Assembly (NCBI RefSeq): GCF_000196315.1
Contig: NC_014230.1
Location: forward strand, 2,256,501-2,320,500
DNA length: 64,000 bases
Reading direction: 5' to 3'
Origin: Croceibacter atlanticus HTCC2559
GTDB lineage: Bacteria > Bacteroidota > Bacteroidia > Flavobacteriales > Flavobacteriaceae
Part shown: one piece after another, positions 17,624-26,111 of the stretch
Layout: the number at the start of each line of letters is the position of its first letter
How positions within the stretch are numbered: the stretch's first letter is position 1
Position numbers and translations under genes: made by a program
Notes under the pieces: generated by a model
What the model was told of the DNA's origin: nothing
Seen by the model: only the letters and a program-made list of their open reading frames with translations
Databases searched by the model: none

Positions 17624-18193
17624 TTATAAAAACTCTACTTCTCCAGATCCTAAATTATAATATGCAGGAACTACTTTTAATTTTCCGCTATCAATTGCAT
17701 CTTTAATGATTGAGCTACGGCTAGCTAATTCATCTACAGTAAGCTTTGCATTTGTTTTCACTACCTCATTAACTTCTGCATTATCATCAGACTTTGCTAA
17801 CGCTGGAGAAATGTGTGATAATAAATGATTTAAGTTATAACCGTTATCTCCACCATTTACAGCAGCAGTTACAGCACCACAACTCTCGTGTCCTAACACA
17901 ACAATTACAGGTGTTCCAATATTAGCTACAGCATATTCTATACTAGCAATAGAAGATGTGTTTGCTACATTACCAGCAACACGCACAACAAATAGCTCTC
18001 CTAGACCAGCATCAAAAGCTAATTCTGGCACTACTCTACTATCTGCGCAACTTAATACAATTGCGTAAGGCTCTTGTCCTCCAGTTAAATCGCCACGGCG
18101 ACTTTTATCTTGCAGCTTTCTATCAAGCTTATCTTCTGTGTATCTTTTATTCCCTTCTTTTAAGCGTTCTAAAACGCTGTCTATAGTCATCAT
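17624..18193 (-). CDS. Beta-class carbonic anhydrase
   Basis: 189 residues. It hydrates CO2 to bicarbonate with a zinc ion. The zinc ligands are in SCADSRVVPE (Cys, with the Asp-Arg dyad) near residue 48 and in LGHESCGAV (His and Cys) near residue 100. FVVRVAGNV and the ASIEYAV helix are the usual core. No signal peptide, so it is cytoplasmic. The start could be either of two adjacent ATGs. It stands alone between two terminators. Confidence 0.95.
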   Translation of the reverse strand: MMTIDSVLERLKEGNKRYTEDKLDRKLQDKSRRGDLTGGQEPYAIVLSCADSRVVPELAFDAGLGELFVVRVAGNVANTSSIASIEYAVANIGTPVIVVLGHESCGAVTAAVNGGDNGYNLNHLLSHISPALAKSDDNAEVNEVVKTNAKLTVDELASRSSIIKDAIDSGKLKVVPAYYNLGSGEVEFL

Positions 18194-18294
18194 AAGTTTT
18201 TATTTTAAAGTATAAATTTCGGAATTATAGATGTAATTTCAAATTAATCTATATTAGAATTTTATACAAATGTGCATTTCTATTTATTCTATAA

Positions 18295-18322
18295 AAAAAG
18301 GGAACATTTCTGTTCCCTTTTT
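18295..18322 (-). terminator. Terminator after the PfpI-like gene
   Basis: A stem AAAAAGGGAACA / TGTTCCCTTTTT with a TTTC loop, 12 bp and perfect. It lies 17 bp beyond the stop of the minus-strand PfpI/DJ-1 gene. Confidence 0.85.
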
Positions 18323-18339
18323 CAAAAATTATTTGATAA

Positions 18340-18888
18340 TTAAGCGTGTTGTAACTCGTGCTTACCTTCTTTTACCTCTTCAATTAATTTTGCATTAAAT
18401 GCTGGTAAATCATCAGGATTTCTACTAGTTACAAAGCCTTCATCTACTACAACCTCTTCATCTACCCAGTTTGCTCCTGCATTTACTAGGTCTGTTTTAA
18501 TAGAGTTGAATGATGTTAACTTACGGCCTTTAACCACATCTGCTTCAATTAATAATTGAGGTGCGTGACAAATGGCTGCTACTGGTTTACTTTGTTTAAA
18601 GAAATCTTTAATAAAGCTAATAGCCTTATCATCTCTTCGTAAAATATCTGGGTTAATTACACCACCAGGTAACATTAAAGCATTATAATCACTAGCTGAA
18701 ACATTATCCAATGTTTTGTCTACTGTATATTCGTTAGACCAATTTCCATTATCCCAAGCTTTTATCTTTCCAGACTCTTGACTTACAATATCTACTGTAA
18801 ATCCTTCATTCTTCATAGCTTCTAAAGGTGACTTTAACTCACTTTCTTCAAATCCATTTGTTGCTAATATTGCGACTCTCTTATTCAT
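18340..18888 (-). CDS. PfpI/DJ-1 family protein (type 1 glutamine amidotransferase-like)
   Basis: 182 residues from ATG 18888 (an upstream ATG at 18921 adds an unconserved MNLITNQNNKK). RVAILATNGFEESELKSP carries the conserved Glu, and VAAICHAPQLL near residue 107 holds the nucleophile Cys in the elbow with the neighbouring His, as in the PfpI subfamily. LPGGVINPD is also typical. Members act as stress-linked proteases, deglycases or chaperones; which one applies here cannot be told from sequence. Confidence 0.92.
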   Translation of the reverse strand: MNKRVAILATNGFEESELKSPLEAMKNEGFTVDIVSQESGKIKAWDNGNWSNEYTVDKTLDNVSASDYNALMLPGGVINPDILRRDDKAISFIKDFFKQSKPVAAICHAPQLLIEADVVKGRKLTSFNSIKTDLVNAGANWVDEEVVVDEGFVTSRNPDDLPAFNAKLIEEVKEGKHELQHA

Positions 18889-18996
18889 CTTCTTATTATT
18901 TTGATTAGTAATTAAATTCATCTCAAATATAAGCAGATGTTAAGGCTAAGTGGGTTAATGTTTTGTGAAGCTTATGTTTAAGTTTGTTAAACAATG

Positions 18997-19968
18997 TTAT
19001 GAGTCTACACCGTTTTCCAGCTTTTTAAAATCCTCATGATCTTCTTCTGCTTGTTTTTTTTTAAGCTCTAACTCTTGTAGTTCTTGCTCTAAAGCAGATT
19101 CTCCTTGTTCATTTGGCTCTACTTTTTCATTTTTATAGAGTGCATACTCTACAGTAAAACACGCTCCAAAAAATACTATGAGACACGTGTAGTAAACCCA
19201 AAGCAGTATAAGCACCACAGAAGAGGCGCCACCATAAACAGATGCAGGCTCACTATGCCCAAAATAAAATCCTAATAAATATTCACCTATTAAAAACAAA
19301 AGTGTTGTAACAGATGCACCTAATAAGGTAACTCTCCATTTAAGTTTTACGTCTGGTAAGATTTTAAAGATACTTGCAAATAATGCCGTTATAAATATAT
19401 AAGAGAACAGGAAATTACCAATATCTAAGGCAATTGCTGTAATGTTTGGTGCAATTTGCTCTACATATTCACTTATAGCACCTATGGTTGCAGAAATTAC
19501 TAAGGAAACAAGTAGCATAAGACCCACAACGAGGATCATCCCAAATGAGATTACACGATCTATAACCATTCTTAAAATGGTTTGATCTTTCTCCTTTACA
19601 TTCCATATAAAATTCATAGTACGTTTTAATTGAAAAAACGCACCTGTTGCTCCAAAGAGTAGCGCACCAACACCAAATACGACTGTAAATGCAGAACTGT
19701 CATTAAGCGCGGCATTAGCAATCATACCTTCTATAGCTTCTGCGGCGCCATCTCCAATAAGGCTTCCTATTTCTGAAGTAATCCTACCTTGAACAGCATC
19801 TCTGCCGAAAAACTTTCCGGCAATGGTTACCACAATCATTAATAAAGAAGGCAATGAGAATAAGGTGTAGTAAGCAATAATTGCACTTTTAGCAAAAGGG
19901 TCTATATTATCCCAACGCTTGTAAGTAGACTTTATAAGACTTAAAAATGTTTTAAAATTTACTGTCAT
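18997..19968 (-). CDS. YihY/BrkB family inner-membrane protein
   Basis: 323 residues with about six hydrophobic helices between residues 25 and 275 and the family segment AIIAYYTLFSLPSLLMIVV near residue 28. GATGAFFQLKRTMNFIWNV (near residue 105) is also typical of YihY proteins. The C-terminal 50 residues are a charged, Glu/Lys-rich coiled coil (ALEQELQELELKKKQAEED) that reaches into the cytoplasm and is an extension of the family core. It was once annotated as RNase BN, which was wrong. Its ATG overlaps the dinB-like stop (TAATG). Confidence 0.88.
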   Translation of the reverse strand: MTVNFKTFLSLIKSTYKRWDNIDPFAKSAIIAYYTLFSLPSLLMIVVTIAGKFFGRDAVQGRITSEIGSLIGDGAAEAIEGMIANAALNDSSAFTVVFGVGALLFGATGAFFQLKRTMNFIWNVKEKDQTILRMVIDRVISFGMILVVGLMLLVSLVISATIGAISEYVEQIAPNITAIALDIGNFLFSYIFITALFASIFKILPDVKLKWRVTLLGASVTTLLFLIGEYLLGFYFGHSEPASVYGGASSVVLILLWVYYTCLIVFFGACFTVEYALYKNEKVEPNEQGESALEQELQELELKKKQAEEDHEDFKKLENGVDS

Positions 19969-20483
19969 TACAAGTATCGTTCTTTTATAACTTCAATATG
20001 ATGCTTTTCATGTCCTATCATAATAGCAGCAATGGCTCTAGCTGTCATAGCACTACCGTTTGCCGTACCTTTAAAAGAAAAAACATCTTCTTCTAAACTC
20101 TGAAACAAAACTAAAGAATGTTGCCGCTCAACATCATACTCCTTAATAATTTGTGGCATAGATTTATTATTAGCTCTTGATGGATTTATATAATCATTAT
20201 GTTCAAAGCCAATTAAAGGCGTCGCATCCATACGGGCAAAACGTAATGCTCGGTAATAAAATATACGTTCTGTATCTATAATATGTTGCAGAATTTCGAG
20301 AGGAGTCCATTTGCCATCAGCATAACGGTATAGGTATTTAGACTCGTCAAGTGATTTGAAGAATTTAGTTGTAATCTCTTGTCTTTTATATAATAGCTCT
20401 AATAAATCTCCATCTCCAACTTTATCTATATATGTTTTATAATATGGGTTATACTCATCTGGCTGTATGTCTTGAACTGTCAT
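19968..20483 (-). CDS. DinB family putative metal-dependent protein
   Basis: 171 residues, a four-helix DinB/YfiT-like fold. The metal-binding triad is likely in ILQHIIDTER (His near residue 66) and IGHEKHHIEVI near the C-terminus (two His). WTPLEILQHI matches the family's W-T-x-x-E/Q-x-L-x-H-I signature. Some members are thiol transferases or bacillithiol S-transferases; no substrate can be named. A TAATTTAG -7-like box at 20502-20509 lies upstream, between this gene and the terminator of lrp. Confidence 0.85.
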   Translation of the reverse strand: MTVQDIQPDEYNPYYKTYIDKVGDGDLLELLYKRQEITTKFFKSLDESKYLYRYADGKWTPLEILQHIIDTERIFYYRALRFARMDATPLIGFEHNDYINPSRANNKSMPQIIKEYDVERQHSLVLFQSLEEDVFSFKGTANGSAMTARAIAAIMIGHEKHHIEVIKERYL

Positions 20484-20501
20484 TTTCTAACTTTTTAGCT
20501 A

Positions 20502-20509
20502 CTAAATTA
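20502..20509 (-). promoter_or_regulatory. -7-like box TAATTTAG for dinB-yihY
   Basis: One mismatch to TAnnTTTG, 18 bp before the DinB start and downstream of the lrp terminator, where a fresh promoter is needed. Confidence 0.35.
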
Positions 20510-20513
20510 ACTA

Positions 20514-20545
20514 AAAAACCCCCAACATTACTGTTAGGGGTTTTT
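20514..20545 (-). terminator. Terminator after the Lrp-like gene
   Basis: AAAAACCCC-C-AACA pairs with TGTT-A-GGGGTTTTT around a TTAC loop, with one internal mismatch. It starts 25 bp beyond the lrp stop on the minus strand. Confidence 0.85.
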
Positions 20546-20570
20546 ATAATTAGTAATTACTACCAATTCA

Positions 20571-21053
20571 TTATTCTTGATGTTGAAAAATGCTATGCAT
20601 TAAACGTTTTTTGTCGTTTAAGCTTTCCTCTAGAGAAATCATAGTCTCTGTTCTGTAAACACCTTCGATATCGTCTAATTGATAAATAACATCTTTTGCG
20701 TGATTTGTATTCTTAGCACGTATCTTACAGAAGATATTAAACTTTCCTGTAGTTACGTGAGCAACTGTAACAAATGGAATTTGGTTTATGCGCTCCATAA
20801 CAAACTTAGTTTGAGATGTGTTCTGTAAAAAGACACCAACATAAGCAATAAAAGCATAGCCTAACTTCTCATAGTCCAATGTTAAAGATGAACCAATAAT
20901 GATACCAGCTTCTTCCATTTTCTTTACACGCACGTGTACCGTTCCAGCAGATATTAAAAGTTTCTTTGCTATATCTGTAAACGGCGTTCTTGTGTTTTCA
21001 ATCAGCATATCAAGTATCTGACGATCAATATCATCTAATTTGAACTTTGCCAT
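20571..21053 (-). CDS. Lrp/AsnC family transcriptional regulator
   Basis: 160 residues, the usual Lrp length. An N-terminal winged helix-turn-helix (DDIDRQILDMLIENTRTPFT, then DIAKKLLISAGTVHVRVKKM) is followed by a RAM ligand-binding/oligomerisation domain (GYAFIAYVGVF to about residue 150). Members sense amino acids and control their metabolism; the targets here are unknown. The -7 box at 21089-21096 gives a leader of about 30 nt. Confidence 0.94.
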   Translation of the reverse strand: MAKFKLDDIDRQILDMLIENTRTPFTDIAKKLLISAGTVHVRVKKMEEAGIIIGSSLTLDYEKLGYAFIAYVGVFLQNTSQTKFVMERINQIPFVTVAHVTTGKFNIFCKIRAKNTNHAKDVIYQLDDIEGVYRTETMISLEESLNDKKRLMHSIFQHQE

Positions 21054-21088
21054 AATTATTTATTTTCTGATTAATTGTGATTAGCCGG

Positions 21089-21096
21089 CAAATTTA
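21089..21096 (-). promoter_or_regulatory. -7 box TAAATTTG for the Lrp-like gene
   Basis: An exact TAnnTTTG on the minus strand, 36 bp before the ATG, followed by a GCCGGC palindrome in the predicted leader. No -33 TTG at the expected place. Confidence 0.45.
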
Positions 21097-21128
21097 ATGA
21101 ATAATTCGCAATAGAACTTATAAAAGCA

Positions 21129-22295
21129 TTAAGTATTTTTTACAAAACTCAATTTTTTACCATTTATTAACACATTAACAATATCTATTTCTTCTGCAAG
21201 TTTTTCTGAAGTATTTATTTGAATATCTAAACCACTGCATTCTAACTCTTTATGAGCATAATAATCGTTTAAGTTATCAATTTTAGCGATGTAAGGTCTA
21301 AACGTAATTAAGCCACCATCTAATTCTTCACGATATTGAATAGCTATATCTTTTATTTCTTCTTTAATAGGTGTATTTCTAAGTATGATATCGTAAAACT
21401 TCTTGTCGTTTTGCGGAATGCTAATATAATCCTCTACAGTTTCAGCCACATAACTTTTAGTAACTGCACAATATATTAGCTGTAGCAAGGCTGCATAAAT
21501 AGCTTTCCTGGTATCATTTCTATCATAAGCTTCCAAATGTCCGGCTTCAAATAAAATAGTAGGCGTGCCTAGATTTTGAAACGTGTCTCCAACACAATTA
21601 ATATTAAAACCATCATCATAACGCCCTATATGTCCTTTAATTAAATGTGACAATGTTGTATTCATAGCAGAGATATACTGCATAGCCACCTTTCTATTTG
21701 CTGTAATAGAGCGTTCTATATCTTGGGATGGCGACAAGAAAGATACTGCAGCAGTTTTAGGTGTAAGATTTACATTATAAATGGTGCGTTGGTCGTGTAA
21801 GTTTAAACACAAATGAGGCGTAAATTCTTTATAAACCGCTCTAAGAACGATACTTTCTGGCTGAGAGCAATCTTGAGCATCTCTATTTAAATCTTTTTCG
21901 TTAGCATTAAAGCGCGTATAAGCCTCACAACCATCTGGATTTAACTGTAAAATTATTTTTAAGGTGATGCTTTTAAATATCTCCTCAGTTTCTGCAGAGT
22001 CTTTATGAGCGTCTATAATTGATAACAGATCTAATACAGCTTTAGTAGTTGTGCTTTCGTTTCCATGCATTTGAGACCAGCCTAATATTTTATAAGAACC
22101 AGTTCCTAATGTTATAGAGTGAATTGGTTTTCCTAAAACAGAGTGACCTTCTAACGACACTTTTCCAATTGTTGAAAAGCGTTTTAAAGCTGAATTAATT
22201 TCATAAGGATGTATATAACGACTAATTATAGGCTTATAAAAATGATCGTTGTAAGACTTCCAAAATAGATGCTGATATATTGTATTATTTTCCAC
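21129..22295 (-). CDS. M14 family zinc carboxypeptidase
   Basis: About 388 residues. The zinc motif H-x-x-E is in WSQMHGNESTTTKA, the third zinc ligand His is probably in LNLHDQRTIYNV, and the catalytic Glu is in PTILFEAGH. LQLNPDGCEAYTR and DLNRDAQ are the family's substrate-pocket segments. No signal peptide is visible, so a cytoplasmic peptidase is likely. GTG 22295 is preferred over the upstream start at 22340: the longer form would be translated through the operator and the -7 box at 22300-22307. It diverges from the XRE regulator gene. Confidence 0.85.
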   Translation of the reverse strand: MENNTIYQHLFWKSYNDHFYKPIISRYIHPYEINSALKRFSTIGKVSLEGHSVLGKPIHSITLGTGSYKILGWSQMHGNESTTTKAVLDLLSIIDAHKDSAETEEIFKSITLKIILQLNPDGCEAYTRFNANEKDLNRDAQDCSQPESIVLRAVYKEFTPHLCLNLHDQRTIYNVNLTPKTAAVSFLSPSQDIERSITANRKVAMQYISAMNTTLSHLIKGHIGRYDDGFNINCVGDTFQNLGTPTILFEAGHLEAYDRNDTRKAIYAALLQLIYCAVTKSYVAETVEDYISIPQNDKKFYDIILRNTPIKEEIKDIAIQYREELDGGLITFRPYIAKIDNLNDYYAHKELECSGLDIQINTSEKLAEEIDIVNVLINGKKLSFVKNT

Positions 22296-22332
22296 GTTAC
22301 AAATGTAAACAATGTCTAATTTACATTTGTAT
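22296..22332. promoter_or_regulatory. Two operator-like palindromes and -7 box before the M14 gene
   Basis: GTTACAAATGTAAAC (22296-22310) and TTACATTTGTAT (22321-22332) share TTACAnnTGTAA arms. The first contains, on the minus strand, the exact -7 box TACATTTG (22300-22307), so a protein bound here would block the M14 promoter. Confidence 0.6.
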
Positions 22333-22510
22333 ACAGACAAAATATTAATTTAGTTTAATTATGTAAACACAGAGAAGGTCGTGATTCTACTATAATTGAG
22401 AAATTAATAATGATATGTATTTAATACATTTTAAATATTGTACTTCAATTAGTTACATATACTTATATCAACCTTTAATTCAATATAATTAACGTTATTA
22501 TAGCTTGATT

Positions 22511-22541
22511 TTGGTTATATCTGTCAATTAGTTTACATTTG
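22511..22541 (+). promoter_or_regulatory. Promoter of the XRE regulator, TTG-N20-TACATTTG
   Basis: TTG at 22511-22513 and TACATTTG at 22534-22541, with the ideal 20-base spacer of Bacteroidetes promoters. The -7 box lies inside an operator-like palindrome. Confidence 0.75.
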
Positions 22542-22581
22542 TAATGTATATATTTTAAAACTTGAGTTTACAATGGTAAAC
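22533..22581. promoter_or_regulatory. Two operator-like palindromes before and over the XRE start
   Basis: TTACATTTGTAA (22533-22544) and GTTTACAATGGTAAAC (22566-22581). The second has perfect GTTTAC/GTAAAC arms and spans the ATG at 22573. With the two sites near 22300-22330 they make a four-site array between divergent genes, which suggests autoregulation. Confidence 0.6.
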
Positions 22582-23016
22582 AGTACTGAATTTACGAAAC
22601 GACTCGAAAAAATCTTTGAGTATTACGATCTGAGTGCCTCTTCTTTTGCAGATAAAATTGAAGTTGGGCGCTCTTCTATTTCTCATATTGTCTCCGGAAG
22701 AAACAAACCGAGTTTAGATTTTGTAATGAAAGTTGTATCTACTTTTGATGAAGTAGATTTATATTGGTTATTAAATGGTAAAGGAACATTCCCAAAATCA
22801 AATACAACAGTTCAGTCTTCTTCACCACCAAGACCACAATCTTCATTTAGTGATTTTGATACATCACCTACACAGGATTTATTTTCTGATGCAGAACACC
22901 ATTCAAAAGCAATTGAAAATCACATTACTCCAAAACCTAGAAATGTAAAGAGTAATGCTATTGCTAAGATTATTGTTTTATATACTGATGGAAGTTTTGA
23001 GGCTTTTGAAAATTAA
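22573..23016 (+). CDS. XRE family helix-turn-helix regulator
   Basis: 147 residues. The Cro/CI-type HTH covers about residues 8-65: SASSFADKIEVGRSSISHIV is the turn and recognition helix, followed by SGRNKPSLDFVMKVV. A Ser/Pro-rich low-complexity linker (about 75-115) leads to a short conserved tail (IAKIIVLYTDGSFEAFE). No peptidase or sensor domain is recognised. The linker and tail form is common in flavobacteria. It probably controls itself and the divergent M14 gene through TTACAnnTGTAA sites that overlap both promoters. Confidence 0.88.
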   Translation: MVNSTEFTKRLEKIFEYYDLSASSFADKIEVGRSSISHIVSGRNKPSLDFVMKVVSTFDEVDLYWLLNGKGTFPKSNTTVQSSSPPRPQSSFSDFDTSPTQDLFSDAEHHSKAIENHITPKPRNVKSNAIAKIIVLYTDGSFEAFEN

Positions 23017-23029
23017 TGCCTTATTTTTG
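22997..23029 (+). promoter_or_regulatory. Promoter TTG-N22-TATTTTTG for the small lipoprotein
   Basis: TTG 22997-22999 and exact -7 box 23022-23029 overlap the end of the XRE gene and precede ATG 23045 by 15 bases, so the lipoprotein can be transcribed independently. Confidence 0.55.
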
Positions 23030-23044
23030 CAAAAAAAAGATCCT

Positions 23045-23419
23045 ATGAAGCGTTTTGCAGCTCTTTTAATCTGTTTAATACTTGCATCTTGTTATGCTCC
23101 AGAACGTGACTGTAAAGCATTTAAAACTGGTACTTTTGAATTTGAAAGTTTTTTAAATGGCGAATTAGTGACCTCGCGTTTTATTAGAAATGATTCTATT
23201 GAAATTGATATGTTTCAAGGTAAAAGTGATACTGCTTCTGTACGTTGGGTAAACGACTGTGAATATATACTCACCAATCTTAACCCCAAAAATATGGCTG
23301 AAGAAAAGCCATTACAAATTAGAATTATCACCACAGAAAAAGACTCCTATACATTTGAATATTCATTAGTAGGATCTCCAGAAAAGCAGCGTGGTACTGT
23401 TACAAGAGTTAAGGAGTAA
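23045..23419 (+). CDS. Small conserved lipoprotein of unknown function
   Basis: 124 residues. MKRFAALLICLILASC ends in a good lipobox (LASC), followed by a short mature protein with two more Cys residues (RDCKAF and NDCEYI) and alternating beta strands (TGTFEFESF, YTFEYSLVG). I do not recognise a characterised domain; similar lipoproteins occur across Flavobacteriaceae. ATG 23045 is chosen because the frame upstream overlaps the XRE gene and lacks a signal. It probably has its own promoter. Confidence 0.75.
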   Translation: MKRFAALLICLILASCYAPERDCKAFKTGTFEFESFLNGELVTSRFIRNDSIEIDMFQGKSDTASVRWVNDCEYILTNLNPKNMAEEKPLQIRIITTEKDSYTFEYSLVGSPEKQRGTVTRVKE

Positions 23420-23427
23420 TTAATAGA

Positions 23428-23967
23428 CTAAGTACAATACTTTCTTAAAAGCTTTTGCTCTAAGCCTAAAGTTTTTCCTAAAAATGCCAATACTATTATT
23501 CCTAAATTTTGAACACCTCTTGGTATATTAGGTACATACGTATCCATTTTTTGTAATGCAATTGCCATTAACAATATATTTTTAGGAAGTCCATTTTTAT
23601 AAACCTTACCATCTTCTGCTAGGCCATACATAATTTGTAAGCCTTCTCTTAATTTTCCAGGTGTATTTACGGTTACTTTAAACACAACTGTCTTATTCGT
23701 AGGATTATAAAACTGATGTTTTGTAAATGGAGAAATTTGCCTGGTCTCATTCTCCTTTAAAAGAAAGGGCTTATTATTTATAAATACCTGTAACTCTCCA
23801 GAAATAACCTTAAATACTTCTGTAATCTTGGTGTGGTAATGCTTTTGTGTTTGCCCACTTTGCGGCAATAACGTTGTTTTAAATACTAAGGATTCTTCAG
23901 ATTCAGAAAGAATTTCAATTTCATCATTTAATATAGGGTTAGAGAAAGTAACATTTCGTTTAGCCAT
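23428..23967 (-). CDS. Cupin domain protein
   Basis: 179 residues. A single cupin barrel covers about residues 15-115: KHYHTKITEVFKVISGEL is cupin motif 1 (two His and one Glu as metal ligands), and a weaker motif 2 follows (ISPFTKHQFYNPTNK). The C-terminal 60 residues contain a moderately hydrophobic stretch (LGIIVLAFLGKTLGL), so membrane association is possible. No substrate can be named. It lies 24 bp after the S41-like gene on the same strand. Confidence 0.8.
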   Translation of the reverse strand: MAKRNVTFSNPILNDEIEILSESEESLVFKTTLLPQSGQTQKHYHTKITEVFKVISGELQVFINNKPFLLKENETRQISPFTKHQFYNPTNKTVVFKVTVNTPGKLREGLQIMYGLAEDGKVYKNGLPKNILLMAIALQKMDTYVPNIPRGVQNLGIIVLAFLGKTLGLEQKLLRKYCT

Positions 23968-23991
23968 TAGTTGTGTGCTGTCTATTAAGTG

Positions 23992-25161
23992 TTAATTCTC
24001 TTCAATGTTAATAATCTGCTCTATCCAACTTGTTGTATTGCTAAGTTTAACATCTGGTGTTAGCCCTTTAGTTTCATATTGCGCATATGCTTTATTATTG
24101 TGTTTTGTAGAAAGTGTTATATTATAATCCATACAAGAGGTTGTTGTTTTATAAGCTTTGTTTCCATATCCATAAGCTAACATACCTCTTGAGTTTTCTC
24201 CAACAAGTTTAGTGCGATTGTCTTCTAATAACTCTAATACAGCAAGCTCTGCCGCGCTTGAAGTTTTAAAATTTATAACAACATATATCGTTTTTAAGCT
24301 AGAGTTTCGTTTTACATATTTTATTAAAGGTTTGGCTTGCTTTAATGAGCCTCCACCATTATTCCTTAAATCTATAATCAGGTTTTCTTTTTCTAATTTT
24401 TGTAAAGTTTCATCATAAAATTTATCAGCTTCTTTCATTAAAGCTTTTGTTCTAGATAACGTCTTTATACCAACATAATCAAATGAAGGGTTTAGAGATA
24501 TATAGTTGAAATTCTCGGCGTGATTTTTATTAAAAAAGTAATTATCCTCTTTATTCCAAAATGTTGAGTGAATACGACCTTCACTTATAGAAATAGTATT
24601 CTGATAAAAAAGTAGACCGTTTTTATAAAATTCAAAGATTTCAAAAGTTTTTGGTGAAGTCTTTTTTATTCTTAACCTAATTTTTCCTTTGGTCCACGCT
24701 TCAGAATTTGAATTTAACGTAATACCTAACCATTCATCTTTTGCGCTTTTTTTAACCAAAATCTTATCACTTCCTGCAAAGTAAACTCCTGAAATACTGT
24801 CTGAAGCCGTTAAAGTAGTATCTATATTTTTAGAATAGCTTGGTATATTTACTGGTATATCTTCAGGTATCCAATAAATTTCGTTATGTCGGTCTTTAAT
24901 AAATGATATGTATTTCTGGATATAGCCTACACAAAAAAACGTGCTTAATGAATCATTTTTAATTTCTTCTTTTATTTGTTCTCGCCATTCTTGTAACTCT
25001 ATTCTTAAATTAGCTGTAGTTACTTGATCTTTATAGCTTTTAGAGGATTTTATAACCTCAGACACTTCATTTAGTGCTGTCATACAATTACAGTCCTTTT
25101 CTTGGCTATAAGCAGTAGTTAATAGTAATGCAAAAGCCCATATGAAATTGTAATTGTACAT
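23992..25161 (-). CDS. Secreted S41 family peptidase-like protein
   Basis: 389 residues with a signal peptide (to AYSQ). The C-terminal half is an S41 (tail-specific protease) core: IIDLRNNGGGSLKQAKPL near residue 265, and INFKTSSAAELAVLELL near residue 298 with the candidate catalytic Ser of SAAE. The Lys expected 25 residues later in CtpA-type enzymes is replaced (GENSRGML), so it is either a tricorn/IRBP-type member or inactive. No PDZ domain is recognisable in the N-terminal 240 residues. Confidence 0.75.
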   Translation of the reverse strand: MYNYNFIWAFALLLTTAYSQEKDCNCMTALNEVSEVIKSSKSYKDQVTTANLRIELQEWREQIKEEIKNDSLSTFFCVGYIQKYISFIKDRHNEIYWIPEDIPVNIPSYSKNIDTTLTASDSISGVYFAGSDKILVKKSAKDEWLGITLNSNSEAWTKGKIRLRIKKTSPKTFEIFEFYKNGLLFYQNTISISEGRIHSTFWNKEDNYFFNKNHAENFNYISLNPSFDYVGIKTLSRTKALMKEADKFYDETLQKLEKENLIIDLRNNGGGSLKQAKPLIKYVKRNSSLKTIYVVINFKTSSAAELAVLELLEDNRTKLVGENSRGMLAYGYGNKAYKTTTSCMDYNITLSTKHNNKAYAQYETKGLTPDVKLSNTTSWIEQIINIEEN

Positions 25162-25205
25162 AATCTGTTTTTAGTTAATAGCTATTCATTTTTATTTAAG
25201 AGAAT

Positions 25206-26111
25206 TCACTTTAATTCGTTATCCTTTGCCTGTTGTGCTTTACGTTCTGCGTAGGCATATCCTTGCTTCCACCAACTACGCATGAGCTTCTTATTAAATA
25301 TCAATGAGTTTTCAGTTAGTTTAGATGGTGTGTAATATAAGTTTAGTGTTACTTCCTTATTTATAGCTGCTAGTTTTCCTTCTACAATATTGTGTCTTTC
25401 GGTTTGGTCCATCATAAAGCTAAAAAGGCCAACCATAAGTGAAAACGGATTTTTACCTAATATTTTATTGTGTTCCATATTCTCACTCTCTAAAATAATA
25501 GCATCAATTTCTGTTGCGCCTCTTCTTATTGCTTCACGTATAGGGATTAAGCAACCAAAACCACCATCTGCATACTCAAATCCGTCTTTTTCAACCAGAC
25601 TCATAAATGGTACGTAGTTGCAGGAAATCCATATCCATTCACAAAAATCATCATAGGTACATTCTTGAATACTCTTATATTCTACTTTGTTTTTAGTAAG
25701 GTTAGATACTGTTACTACAATATCTTTAGCGTTTGTTCGGGCTTTTTGAAATTCGGCTTCAGAAAAATTCTTACGTATAAGTTGTCTTAGGTTTTTACTT
25801 TCTCCAAACGTGCGTTTACGTTTTATAAACTGTAATAAAGAATTGACATAGTTTATAGAGACAAACTCTCTATTATCCTTGCGTTTAACACGAAACGGAT
25901 TTAAACTAAAAATAGAGTTCTGATTAACATTGGTGTATATATTATACAACTTATTTAGATTGCCCAATGCTAAGTGTGGTAACAGTAAACTTCCTGTTGA
26001 ACTTCCTAGAAACAAATCATACTTTGTATGTTGATGCCTAATAAGGTAATGCGCAACGCCACCAGCATAAGCTCCTTTACTACCACCACCAGAAATTACT
26101 AATGCTCTCAT
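25206..26111 (-). CDS. Patatin-like phospholipase
   Basis: 301 residues. ALVISGGGSKGAYAGGVAH at the N-terminus is the oxyanion hole (GGGxKG), FLGSSTGSLL near residue 37 is the GxSxG nucleophile elbow, and YADGGFG near residue 182 is the catalytic Asp of the Ser-Asp dyad. It probably hydrolyses acyl esters of phospholipids at the cytoplasmic side, as no signal peptide is seen. Its ATG overlaps the stop of the M1 peptidase (TAATG), so the two are probably translated together. Confidence 0.92.
   Translation of the reverse strand: MRALVISGGGSKGAYAGGVAHYLIRHQHTKYDLFLGSSTGSLLLPHLALGNLNKLYNIYTNVNQNSIFSLNPFRVKRKDNREFVSINYVNSLLQFIKRKRTFGESKNLRQLIRKNFSEAEFQKARTNAKDIVVTVSNLTKNKVEYKSIQECTYDDFCEWIWISCNYVPFMSLVEKDGFEYADGGFGCLIPIREAIRRGATEIDAIILESENMEHNKILGKNPFSLMVGLFSFMMDQTERHNIVEGKLAAINKEVTLNLYYTPSKLTENSLIFNKKLMRSWWKQGYAYAERKAQQAKDNELK

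Noticed and set aside
20432-20644. Plus-strand frame between DinB and Lrp genes
   Set aside because: It runs through a terminator and the antisense of two clear genes.
22296-22340. M14 peptidase start at 22340
   Set aside because: It would place the coding start inside the operator and before the -7 box.
22955-23419. Longer form of the small lipoprotein
   Set aside because: The extra 30 residues overlap the XRE gene, and the lipobox needs to be near the start; ATG 23045 gives a proper signal.
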